Assembly: GCA_016707425.1 (NCBI GenBank) | Contig: JADJHU010000005.1 | Location: 1-64,000, forward strand | DNA length: 64,000 nt | Direction of reading: 5' to 3' | From: Gammaproteobacteria bacterium | Lineage (GTDB): Bacteria > Pseudomonadota > Gammaproteobacteria > Steroidobacterales > Steroidobacteraceae | Shown: positions 1 through 7,354 of the stretch, in pieces | Layout of the letters: each line of letters opens with the position of its first letter | Position numbering within the stretch: the first letter of the stretch is position 1 | The notes under the pieces: generated by a model | The model's input: only the letters and a program-made list of their open reading frames with translations | What the model was told of the DNA's origin: nothing | Database searches by the model: none | Program-made: the position numbers and the translations under genes

Positions 1-658
1 TCGTAGGCGTCGGGTCCAGTGAAAGGTCGTGCCACGTCGGGCCGGAATAGGACTTGATCCCCGCCCGCTCGGCATGGCTGCCCTCCCACACGGCGATGCC
101 GAAGCCCGTGGAGCCCCCGGGCCGGAACCGGGCGACGGCTCCCGGGGCCTGGCTTTCGAGCGCGCGGACAATCACGAGGCTCCAGTGCCCCCCCTGCCAC
201 TTCCGCTGGAGCGCAGCGAATCGAGTGCCACGGTGCGCGAGGAGCCGATGCCCTCGGCGACGATCTCGCGAGCACCCGGATCATCGGCACGCCAGTACCA
301 GGCGGTGACAGCGCTCGAGCGCCCCCATGGTGATCAGCGGAGCCTCGGGCGCCGAGGGCAGAAGCACCGCTGCGGCATCGGCGAACCGGTCGTCATCGGT
401 GAGCGTGGCGTTCTCGCTCGGATCGTCCCACTCGAGCCGGAAGGCGAGGTGCACGCCGTCGTGCAGCGCCGAGACGCGCACCTGGCGTGTGGCGCCGACC
501 GGACGCTCACGCCATGCGGCCTGGATGTAGGCCGTCGGCTGCAGTCCGAGCGGCGTGCCTGTGAGCGCCAGACGCGCGCTGTCGCCCCGTTTCCAGAGGG
601 CGCTCCCGGGATCGAGCAGCTGGCTGGGGTCGGCATCAGGGATGTAGCGGGCTCGCAT
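1..658 (-). pseudogene. Heme-b (gamma) subunit of a type II DMSO-reductase-family dehydrogenase, two frameshifts, 3' end cut by window edge
   Basis: This resembles the periplasmic heme-b subunit of ethylbenzene-dehydrogenase/selenate-reductase type molybdoenzymes, which passes electrons from the molybdenum and Fe-S subunits. The N-terminal half reads in one frame from ATG 658, with PTAYIQAAWRERPVG and FRLEWDDP. The frame changes near 308-318, giving VTAWYWRADDPG and IVAEGIGSSRT. It changes back near 205-220, giving KWQGGHWSLVIV and FGIAVWEGSHAERAG up to base 1. The two shifts compensate, so the last part is again in the first frame, but that frame has a TGA between them. No stop is reached before the window edge. 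The gene follows the TetR gene by 17 bp, so they are probably co-transcribed. The family call rests on motif recall; whether this is decay or sequence error is open. Confidence 0.65.
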
Positions 659-675
659 GGGCGGTGGCCTCCTCG

Positions 676-1329
676 TCAGGGACCGGAACGTCTGCGGTGG
701 CGGCGCCGCGGACGTGGCGCCGCAGGCTCGAGTGCCTGGCAGACAAATAATGCGGCGCGGTGCAGCCAGTTCTCGAGCGGGAATTTCGGGTCCGCCATCC
801 AGTGCACGATGGCGACGTTGAGTGCGCCGAGCACCATCTCGCCGAGGAACGCCGCTTCGAAGTCGTGGCGGACCTCGCCCGCCACCTGACCGGCCCGGAT
901 GATCGCGGCAAAGGGTTCGTGCACGGGCGAGAGGTAGGGGATGTCTCCGCCCGGACTGGCGCGGCTGCGCATCAGCTCGAGCAGCACCTCGCGTGCCAGC
1001 CCGGGTGCAGCGCCCACCTCGGCGGCCACCCGCCCGGCGAAGCCCCGGATGCGTTCCTGCGCCGAGACCGCCCGCGCGAGCTGCTCGCCGACCAGGGCAC
1101 GCAGGTGCCCGGCGACTTCGCTGGTCATTTCCGCGAGGACGGCGGCCTTGCTCGGGAAGTGCAGAAAGAACGTGGCCTGCGCGACGTCGGCCGCATCGGC
1201 GATCTGGGCGACCGTCGTGCCCTCGAACCCCTGGGTAATGAACAACTGCCGCGCGGCTTCATAGATGCGGATGCGCAGCTCGCGCTTCTTGCGCGCACGC
1301 CGTCCTTCATCCGCTGTCCGCTGCAGCAT
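676..1329 (-). CDS. TetR/AcrR-family transcriptional regulator
   Basis: This is a one-component repressor with an N-terminal helix-turn-helix (about residues 12-60, GFEGTTVAQIADAADVAQAT, then FFLHFPSKAAVL) and an all-helical ligand-binding C-terminal domain. ATG 1329 is preferred because GGGGAG lies 8 bases upstream; GTG 1353 would add eight residues. The product is 217 residues, with an Arg-rich tail. It lies 17 bp before the heme-b subunit gene and is divergent from the yceI-like gene, with a perfect TGACT-CC-AGTCA palindrome between them. It therefore probably controls itself and one or both transcripts. The ligand cannot be read from sequence. Confidence 0.93.
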   Translation of the reverse strand: MLQRTADEGRRARKKRELRIRIYEAARQLFITQGFEGTTVAQIADAADVAQATFFLHFPSKAAVLAEMTSEVAGHLRALVGEQLARAVSAQERIRGFAGRVAAEVGAAPGLAREVLLELMRSRASPGGDIPYLSPVHEPFAAIIRAGQVAGEVRHDFEAAFLGEMVLGALNVAIVHWMADPKFPLENWLHRAALFVCQALEPAAPRPRRRHRRRSGP

Positions 1330-1386
1330 CCGGAGGTCTCCCCAGGCACGCACCCGCGCGGCCGGGTGCCGGCATGATCATAGAGT

Positions 1387-1398
1387 TGACTCCAGTCA
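1387..1398. promoter_or_regulatory. Perfect TGACT-CC-AGTCA palindrome, candidate TetR operator
   Basis: A 12-bp inverted repeat with a 2-bp centre lies in the 166-bp divergent region between the TetR gene and the YceI gene. An 8-bp palindrome ATGATCAT lies just upstream at 1373-1380. Size and placement suit a TetR-family operator; binding by this regulator is inferred. Confidence 0.5.
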
Positions 1399-1495
1399 TG
1401 ATGCAAGCTCCATGTAAATACGTGCTGGTAAGCTTGCACGGGTGTGAGCGGCGCACGAAGGCCGTGTGCCCCACGAATCCGAGGAAGGCCGATCG

Positions 1496-2098
1496 ATGAC
1501 ACTCAATGCACGCCGTATGCCTCGCTATGCCGTGTTGCTCGCTGCCGTCGCGGGCACGGCCGCAGTGGCCGCTCCAGTGACCTATCGCCTCGACCCCGAT
1601 CACACCTATCCGAGCTTCGTCGCGGATCACATGGGAGGCCTGTCGAAGTGGCGCGGCAAGTTCAACCATTCCGAGGGGACGGTGGTGCTGGACCCTGAGG
1701 CACACACCGGTTCGCTCGAGGTGCGCGTCCAGACCGCCAGCATCGACTTCGGCAACGAGAAGCTGAACGAGCACGCGCGCTCGCCCGACATCTTCGACGC
1801 CGAGAAATACCCGGTGGCCACCTACAAGGGAACGCTCGCGAAGTTCCGGGACGGCAAGCCGACGGAGGTGGACGGCACGCTCACACTGAAGGGCGTGACC
1901 CGACCTGTCGTGCTGCGGATCGGGAGCTTCATCTGTCGCAAACACCCGATGCATGGCAAGGAGGTCTGTGGTGCCGACGCCTCGGCCACCATCGATCGCG
2001 CTGCATTCGGAATCACCTACGGCAAGAGCTTCGGATTCGACATGCAGACCGAACTCGCGATCCAGGTCGAGGCCGTGCGCGCGGATGCCGAGTCCTAG
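1496..2098 (+). CDS. YceI-family periplasmic isoprenoid-binding-like protein
   Basis: YceI-family lipocalin-like beta-barrels bind polyisoprenoid or amphipathic molecules in the periplasm. ATG 1496 follows GAGGAAGG; earlier in-frame codons lack a ribosome site. Residues 8-26 form a signal peptide ending near AVAAP. The mature protein shows family marks: YRLDPDHTYPSFVADHMGG at the start, EVRVQTASIDFG, HARSPDIFDAEKYP, GTLTLKGVTRPV, and a C-terminal stretch around FGITYGKSFGFD. At 200 residues it has the usual size. It overlaps the next gene by 14 bp, so it probably leads a transcript through about 5130. The substrate is unknown. Confidence 0.93.
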   Translation: MTLNARRMPRYAVLLAAVAGTAAVAAPVTYRLDPDHTYPSFVADHMGGLSKWRGKFNHSEGTVVLDPEAHTGSLEVRVQTASIDFGNEKLNEHARSPDIFDAEKYPVATYKGTLAKFRDGKPTEVDGTLTLKGVTRPVVLRIGSFICRKHPMHGKEVCGADASATIDRAAFGITYGKSFGFDMQTELAIQVEAVRADAES

Positions 2099-3254
2099 GA
2101 AACCCCGGAGCCTGCGGTCGTGCCACAACGTCGATGACCTGAGGGCGCTCGCCCGGCGCCGCCTTCCAGGCCCGATCTTCCACTACATCGACGGTGCTGC
2201 GGACGACGAAGTCACTTGTCGGCGCAATACGGCAGCCTTCGACGACTGTGATCTCGTCCCGGACGTGCTCGCGGGCGTCGCCGAGGTCGACATGTCCGTG
2301 ACGGTCATGGGACAGAAGCTCGCCATGCCGCTCTTCTGTTCCCCGACGGCGCTCCAGCGACTCTTCCACCACGAGGGCGAGCGGGCGGTGGCGCGCGCCG
2401 CAGAAAAGTTCGGCACGATGTTCGGCGTGTCGTCGCTCTCGACGGTGAGTCTCGCCGAGATCGGTGCGCTGACGACCACGCCGAAGATGTTCCAGTTCTA
2501 TTTTCACAAGGATCGCGGGCTGAACGACGCCATGCTCGCCCGTGCGCAGGAGGCGGGCTTTCAGGTGCTCGCACTCACGGTGGATACGATCACCGGTGGC
2601 AACCGCGAACGGGATCTGCGCACCGGCTTCACCTCGCCGCCGCGCCTCACGCTCCGGAGCCTGCTGGGATTCGCGGCGCGCCCGGCATGGACGCTCAACT
2701 ATCTCCTGCGCGAGCCGTTCGCGCTCGCGGAGCTCCAGAGTCACGTGCGGGAGGGATCCCGGGTTTCGATCTCGATCGGGGATTACTTTGCGACGATGCT
2801 CGACCAGTCCCTCAGCTGGGCGGATGCGGAGTCGCTGCGCGCGAAATGGCCTGGGCCCTTCTGCCTGAAAGGCGTGATGAGCGTCGCCGACGCGCGCCGC
2901 GCCGTCGGGATCGGAGCCAGTGCGATCATGGTCTCGAACCACGGAGGCCGCCAGCTCGACGGGTCACGCGCACCCTTCGACCAGATCGCCGAGATCGCCG
3001 ATGCCGTCGGCGGGCGCCTCGACATCGTACTCGACGGGGGGATCCGCAGGGGTACGCACGTCCTGAAGGCGCTCGCTGCGGGAGCGAGCGCGTGTTCGGG
3101 GGGCCGGATGTATCTCTATGCGCTTGCAGCGGCCGGGCAGCGGGGCGTCGAGCACGCCCTGGGACGGATGCGCAGCGAAATCGAGCGTGGGATGAAGTTG
3201 ATGGGAGTGCCACGCATCTCGGCGCTGAACCGTTCGATGCTGCGCCATCGCTGA
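2085..3254 (+). CDS. FMN-dependent alpha-hydroxy-acid dehydrogenase (LldD/MftD-like)
   Basis: This is an (S)-2-hydroxy acid:acceptor oxidoreductase of the lactate dehydrogenase/glycolate oxidase TIM-barrel family. It carries FHYIDGAADDE near the N-terminus, QFYFHKDRGL, LTVDT, and the active-site SNHGGRQLDG with His286 and Arg289, followed by IVLDGGIRRGTHVLKALAAGA. ATG 2085 overlaps the yceI stop, which indicates translational coupling; 390 residues is normal. The usual GR loop near the FMN phosphate reads CSGGRMYLYAL instead of the more common MIGRAFLYGL, a mild deviation. The family includes lactate, mandelate and glycolate enzymes and MftD of mycofactocin maturation, and the substrate cannot be chosen from sequence. 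Confidence 0.9.
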   Translation: MPSPRKPRSLRSCHNVDDLRALARRRLPGPIFHYIDGAADDEVTCRRNTAAFDDCDLVPDVLAGVAEVDMSVTVMGQKLAMPLFCSPTALQRLFHHEGERAVARAAEKFGTMFGVSSLSTVSLAEIGALTTTPKMFQFYFHKDRGLNDAMLARAQEAGFQVLALTVDTITGGNRERDLRTGFTSPPRLTLRSLLGFAARPAWTLNYLLREPFALAELQSHVREGSRVSISIGDYFATMLDQSLSWADAESLRAKWPGPFCLKGVMSVADARRAVGIGASAIMVSNHGGRQLDGSRAPFDQIAEIADAVGGRLDIVLDGGIRRGTHVLKALAAGASACSGGRMYLYALAAAGQRGVEHALGRMRSEIERGMKLMGVPRISALNRSMLRHR

Positions 3255-3311
3255 GGCGTGCCGGTCTGCGTCCTGGATCGCTGGCATGGGCATCATTCAG
3301 GGGAGATCACC

Positions 3312-4016
3312 GTGAGCGTGCGAGGCCGCTGGCTGTGGGTGGTGACCTTCGGCGTGGCAATGGGCTGGATGGAGGCTGCGACGGTCTTCTACCTTCGCTC
3401 CATGATGGACCGCATCGTGCCGTACCAGCCGAACCCGCTGCCGAAGGTCGCGTCGATGGGCGTCATGAGCTGGGGCGCAGTGGAGCTGTGGCGTGAGGCG
3501 GCGACACTGGTGATGCTGCTGGCTGTGGGCTGGCTGGCCGGGCGCACGTGGCGCAGCCGTCTGGCCTGTGCGCTCATTGCCTTTGGCGTGTGGGATATCA
3601 CGTACTACCTGTTCCTGGTGCCGATGAGCGGCTGGCCGCGGACAGTGCTCGACTGGGATGTGCTGTTCCTCCTGCCGCTGCCGTGGTGGGGGCCGGTGCT
3701 CGCACCGATCCTGATCGCGGCACTGATGATCGCAGGTGGCACACTCGTCAGCGGGTTCGATTCACCTGCGCACCCGCTCTGGCCGGGGCGCGCCGCACAG
3801 ACGCTTTCCGGACTGGGCGTGCTGGTCGCGCTGTTCGTCTTCATGGCCCACCCGATCCACGCGTTGTGGAACGGGCAGCCGCAGGACCTGACCTCGGCGC
3901 CGCGGGGGTTCAACTGGCCGCTGTATGCCATCGGCTTGACCCTGATGGCTGCAGCGGTGGTGGACATGGCGCGGCAAGTCGTGTTGCGCCGTCAGCGCCT
4001 GTCGGGGGCTCCGTGA
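3312..4016 (+). CDS. Integral membrane protein of unknown function
   Basis: I do not recognise a characterised family. The GTG at 3312 follows GGGGAG and is favoured over GTG 3258, which would add 18 non-conserved residues. The 234-residue product has about six or seven hydrophobic segments, including WLWVVTFGVAMGW, LVMLLAVGWLA, ACALIAFGVWDITYYLFLV, PILIAALMIAGGTL and GVLVALFVFMAH. Conserved-looking polar loops include the FYLRSMMDR loop and SGWPRTVLDWDVLF. It overlaps the CxxCxxCC gene by 4 bp (GTGA) and follows the FMN dehydrogenase by 57 bp, so the set looks like one operon. It could be a membrane partner or transporter for the small downstream protein; that is inference. Confidence 0.8.
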   Translation: MSVRGRWLWVVTFGVAMGWMEAATVFYLRSMMDRIVPYQPNPLPKVASMGVMSWGAVELWREAATLVMLLAVGWLAGRTWRSRLACALIAFGVWDITYYLFLVPMSGWPRTVLDWDVLFLLPLPWWGPVLAPILIAALMIAGGTLVSGFDSPAHPLWPGRAAQTLSGLGVLVALFVFMAHPIHALWNGQPQDLTSAPRGFNWPLYAIGLTLMAAAVVDMARQVVLRRQRLSGAP

Positions 4017-4726
4017 CGGCCGCCGGTCCTTCGGTTGCCCCGGTCTACCGGCGCGATGACGCCTTCTCCTACCACTGCGGTGCCTGTGGTCGCTGCTGCC
4101 ACGGCAAGCGCATTCCGCTCGGCCCCTATGACATCCTGCGCCTCGCACGGCACTTCGGCCTGGTGTCCGGCGAGTTCCTGCGCCGCCATGCAGAGCGCGA
4201 GGGGCCGTGGCTGCGCACCACCGGGGACGGCGTCTGCGTGTTCCTCGAGGCAGGCCACTGCGCGGTGCACGCGGACCGGCCCCTGGCCTGCCGGGTCTAC
4301 CCGCTCGGCCGCTGGGTGACGGCAGCCGGTGAGGAAACGTTTCGCGAGTTGCCGCCGCACCCCGAAACGGAAGGCCGATACGGGCGTGACAGTACGGTGG
4401 CGGAGTTTCTCCGGCGCCAGGGCGCACCTCCCTACCTCGAGGCGGTCGACCGCTACCAGGCGCTCTTCTACCGGCTGTTCGACGCCCTGCAGGCGGAGTC
4501 CCCCGGGAGGCAGGAGCTTGCCGGGGTGGTCCCGGAGATGCTCGGCCAGGCGGCAGGCGAGGGCGAAGATCCCCGTTTCGTGGAGTGGTTGGACGCCGAT
4601 GGGATGGTCGGACGCTATTGTGAAACGCATCAGCTGCCGGTACCGGAAGCGATCGACAGCGTGGTGGAGATGCACATCCAGGCCATTGACGAGTGGCTGA
4701 ACTCAACGACAGGAGCACGGCGATGA
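4013..4726 (+). CDS. YkgJ-family cysteine-cluster (CxxCxxCC) protein
   Basis: This is a Zn/Fe-chelating domain protein of the YkgJ/UPF0153 type, 237 residues from GTG 4013, which overlaps the preceding stop. Near the N-terminus HCGACGRCCHGKRIPL supplies Cys22, Cys25, Cys28 and Cys29. Three further cysteines follow in GVCVFLEAGHCAVHADRP and LACRVYP, the usual second half of the metal-binding fold. The C-terminal half is helical and not conserved to my eye. Its TGA overlaps the ATG of the next gene (ATGA). Biochemical roles in this family are poorly known. Its coupling to a small Cys-Cys secreted protein is the most informative context. Confidence 0.85.
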   Translation: MTAAGPSVAPVYRRDDAFSYHCGACGRCCHGKRIPLGPYDILRLARHFGLVSGEFLRRHAEREGPWLRTTGDGVCVFLEAGHCAVHADRPLACRVYPLGRWVTAAGEETFRELPPHPETEGRYGRDSTVAEFLRRQGAPPYLEAVDRYQALFYRLFDALQAESPGRQELAGVVPEMLGQAAGEGEDPRFVEWLDADGMVGRYCETHQLPVPEAIDSVVEMHIQAIDEWLNSTTGARR

Positions 4727-5133
4727 GCAGACGCAAGGATTCGAGTGACCGAGACCCGGCAGCGGACAGACGCGATCCGGTGCTGCGACTCGCCGTGGCG
4801 GCCACGGCGCTCGGCATGACCATGGGGATCGCACCGGCCACCGTCCTCGGTGCCGGTGAGACAGAAGCGGCGGCACCCGCAGCGGCCGCGACGACGGACG
4901 GTGCTGCACGCAAACCCGACGCGGTCCACCTCAAGATCACCAGGGAGAGGCAGTCCTCTGGCACGCAGTCGAAGCCGGACGCTGCGATCCACAAGGACTC
5001 CAGGCCCGATGCGTGCTGCGTGAAATTTCCCATTCCTGAGAACGAAGCATCCCGATCCGTGGAAGCGAAGCAGCCGGCGGCATCGGGACAGCCCGTCAAG
5101 CCGGGCTACGACGTCGCCACGACGAAGAAGTAG
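4723..5133 (+). CDS. Small exported protein with a Cys-Cys motif and three degenerate PDA repeats, unknown function
   Basis: A 136-residue protein with no recognised family. A charged start is followed by a hydrophobic, signal-like stretch (about residues 21-43, LRLAVAATALGMTMGIAPAT) and an Ala-rich linker. Three related octamers follow: KPDAVHLK (64-71), KPDAAIHK (84-91) and RPDACCVK (94-101). The last contains the only cysteines, 98 and 99. The rest is polar, Ser/Lys/Pro rich and probably unstructured. ATG 4723 overlaps the YkgJ-type gene's stop and has AGGAG upstream, so synthesis of the two is coupled. A modified or metal-binding secreted peptide is one reading; a simple cell-envelope protein is the other. 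Confidence 0.75.
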   Translation: MSRRKDSSDRDPAADRRDPVLRLAVAATALGMTMGIAPATVLGAGETEAAAPAAAATTDGAARKPDAVHLKITRERQSSGTQSKPDAAIHKDSRPDACCVKFPIPENEASRSVEAKQPAASGQPVKPGYDVATTKK

Positions 5134-5145
5134 CTGTGGCGCCCT

Positions 5146-5175
5146 GACCGGGGGCCTCGATCGAGGTCCCCGGTC
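5146..5175. terminator. 30-base near-perfect hairpin without U-run, possible operon-end structure
   Basis: GACCGGGG, G, CCTCGA then TCGAGG, T, CCCCGGTC form a dyad that is perfect except for one G-T pair, which is a wobble in RNA. It sits 13 bp after the small secreted protein's stop and 44 bp before the DUF4197 gene. No T-run follows, so it may protect or delimit the upstream mRNA rather than be a classical terminator. Confidence 0.5.
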
Positions 5176-5219
5176 GGCGGTGCGGCAGTGTCAGGACACG
5201 ACTGCAAGGGAGAGACGGC

Positions 5220-5588
5220 ATGCGCACGGGGTTCGCATTGTTCGCAGCCATGCTGTGTGCCACGGTCGCTCTGACCGGTGGTGACAACGCCGCGACGGAA
5301 TATTTCCGCCGCCGGACTTCTGCGTCCCTGGCAGAGAAATTCAAGCCCATCGTGCGCAAGGCCATGACCAGGGTGAAGCTCGCGGAAAAATACGAGCAGG
5401 TCGCGGGCCAGGCGGCAGGTCCTGGTCTGCTGAAGGGGGACGCCGTTCATCTCGACGCCTATGTCACGGACAAGGCGCTCGACGGCCTGTATCTGATGAT
5501 CGGCGAGGAGGAAAAGGCGATCCGTGCCAACCCGGTTTCCGCTGCGGGGAAGCTCGCGAGGAAGGTCTTCGGCGCCCTGGGTCGGTAA
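5220..5588 (+). CDS. DUF4197 protein reduced to a signal sequence plus C-terminal half
   Basis: DUF4197 proteins are usually exported and about twice this length. Here ATG 5220, after GGGAGAG, gives MRTGFALFAAMLCATVA. This runs straight into LTGGDNAATEYFRRRTS, which in the family lies in the middle of the domain. The remainder is well kept: LAEKFKPIVRKAM, YEQVAGQAAGPGLL, LDAYVTDKALDGLYLMI and AAGKLARKVFGALGR at the C-terminus. The frame is open across the junction, so an in-frame internal deletion removed the N-terminal half of the domain but left the export signal. The function of the family is unknown. This gene sits beside the clearly decaying 5.6-8.5 kb block, so it may be a remnant rather than a working short form. 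Confidence 0.75.
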   Translation: MRTGFALFAAMLCATVALTGGDNAATEYFRRRTSASLAEKFKPIVRKAMTRVKLAEKYEQVAGQAAGPGLLKGDAVHLDAYVTDKALDGLYLMIGEEEKAIRANPVSAAGKLARKVFGALGR

Positions 5589-5639
5589 GCGCGAAGCCGA
5601 TGACGCCGTTGCTGCGGTGGCGGCAGGAGAGGATCGACG

Positions 5640-7047
5640 ATGAGCGGACAACGCGAGGTGATCGACGTGCATCGCAAGGCGCTGCAGATCAATCTCGACG
5701 CGCTGCAGTACGGCACCCTCGCCGAGATCGGGGCCGGCCAGGAGACCGCGCGCTGGTTCTTCCGCGTCGGCGGCGCTGCCGGGACGATCGCCAAGGCGAT
5801 CTCGGCCTACGACATGAAGTTCAGCGATGCGATCTATGGCCCGTCGCGGCGCTACGTCAGCCGGGAACGCCTGCGCGCGATGCTCGGACACGAGTACGGC
5901 CTCGTGATCGAGCGCCTGGATGCCGCCCGTGGCAGCACGACTGCATTCTTTGCCTTCGCCAATACCGTGGCCGCGCGCAGCTACTCGCGCAGGGAGGAAG
6001 GCCAGGGGTGGATCGGCATCCGGTTCCAGACCGGACCGCATGCAGCGCCGTCGCAGATCGACATTCATGTGCGTCTGCACGGGACCCAGAGCGTGCAGGA
6101 CCAGGAGACGCTCGGAATCCTCGGTGTCAATCTCATCTACGGTGCCCTCTATCTGCACCGCGACCCCGTCGGCCTCATGGAGTCGCTGATGGACGGCCTG
6201 TATCCCGAGCTCGTGTCGGTGGACATGATCGACTTCAGCGGACCGGCATTCACCGCGGTGGACAACCGGCTGATGGCGCTGCGCCTGGTGCAGAAGGGGT
6301 TGACGACGGCGGCGATGTTCACCGCCGAGGGCGCGGCGGTGCATCTCGGCGAGGCGCTGCACGGGAAAGCGGTGCTCATCGAGCGCAGCCGCTTCCATCC
6401 TCCGACCAAGCTCAACATGAACCTGCTCGAGTGCGCACGCGCGCAGTTCATGGCGGAGCGCGGGATCAGGGAGGCCGATCTGCTCGTCGTTTCGGAGATG
6501 ACGCTGCGCAACCTCACTGACGGCGGCGACATCGACGTCGACGATTTCCTGCACCGGACCGAAATCCTGTGTGCACTCGGCAAGAACGTGATGATCTCCA
6601 CCCGCGGGGAGTACCATCGCCTGGCGGCGGAGCTGTTCCGGTACGCAGCAGCCGGTGGGCGTGGTGATGGGCCTGCCGACGCTGCGCGAGATCTTCGACG
6701 AGAAGTACTACGGGGACCTGCCGGGCGGGATCCTGGAGTCGTTCGGCCGGCTGTTCAGATACGATCTGCGGCTGTACGTGGGTCCGTCCCTGGACGCCGA
6801 CCGGCGGAGACTGATCACCGTCGATGATTTCCAGCCGCCCGCGCGGCTGCGGCACCTGTACGCCTATCTGCATGACAACGGCTGCATCAGAGCCCTGCAG
6901 GGTGTGCGTCCGGAGCTTCTGTCGGTGTTCTCCCATGAGGTACTGGCCGCCATGCGTGCTGGCCAGGATGGCTGGGAGGCGCACGTGCCCGGGCTCGTTG
7001 CGCAGATGATCCGCGAGCGCCGGCTCTTCGGCTACCAGCCGCGCTGA
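5640..7047 (+). pseudogene. Uncharacterised conserved ~470-residue protein, frameshifted near 6644
   Basis: ATG 5640 opens a well-conserved protein: QINLDALQYGTLAEIGAGQE, ARWFFRVGGAAGTIAK, SAYDMKFSDAIYG, VSRERL, FFAFANTVAAR and LGILGVNLIYGALY. After LAAELFRY the frame is lost. One base forward, TQQPVGVVMG, LREIFDEKYYGDLPGGILES, FGRLFRYDLRLYVGP and RHLYAYLHDNGCI continue to 7047, so a single base is missing around 6644. I recall relatives in cyanobacteria and proteobacteria, sometimes labelled nicotinate-nucleotide adenylyltransferase. I see no H/TxGH nucleotidyltransferase signature, so I do not adopt that name. It lies just upstream of SET and Pls/PosA-like remnants and probably belonged to the same locus. 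Confidence 0.7.
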
Positions 7048-7066
7048 GCCGGGACGGCCGCAGTGA

Positions 7067-7350
7067 GCCACTGCCGGCGCGTCCGGATCGGACGCGAGGT
7101 CGTGTCAGGGGCGGACGATCCAGATCGATGCGCAATGCCACGTCAGGAACGACCTCATGGACCATGTCGGTCACCGCTGCGCGCCCCGCGCCGTGTTCGA
7201 CGTGGATCGGCTGACCCTCGTGTCGATGCGATCCATCGAGCCCGGTGAGGCCATCACGTTTTCCCATCCCGGGCCGGAGGTCGAGCTGGCTCAGTCATTC
7301 GTTTGCCGGTGTGGACACCCGGACGGCATCGACGTGCCGCCGGGGGAGGG
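7067..7350 (+). pseudogene. SET-domain protein remnant
   Basis: From about 7120 one frame reads RTIQIDAQCHVRNDLMDHV then GHRCAP, RLTLVSMRSIEPGEAITF, HPGPEVELAQSF and VCRCGH. This matches the C-terminal part of short bacterial SET proteins, where a Leu-Asn-His-Ser-Cys-like segment precedes a PGEExTF motif and a Cys-rich end. The N-terminal part cannot be followed in this frame; pieces such as RIGREVVSG occur one frame away, which suggests another shift near 7110. The expected NHSC core reads DHVGHRC, so the methyltransferase site is altered. The same frame then runs on into the adenylation domain. No convincing start codon exists. I regard it as a decayed gene. Confidence 0.5.
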
Positions 7351-7354
7351 TCGT

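Noticed and set aside
2085..5133. Calling the operon a mycofactocin cluster
   Set aside because: MftD-like alone is not enough: there is no MftC radical-SAM, MftB recognition protein, MftE peptidase or precursor ending in Val-Tyr.
5640..7047. Naming the frameshifted gene nicotinate-nucleotide adenylyltransferase
   Set aside because: No nucleotidyltransferase H/TxGH or C-terminal ISSTxIR motif can be found; the label seems to be a carried-over annotation.
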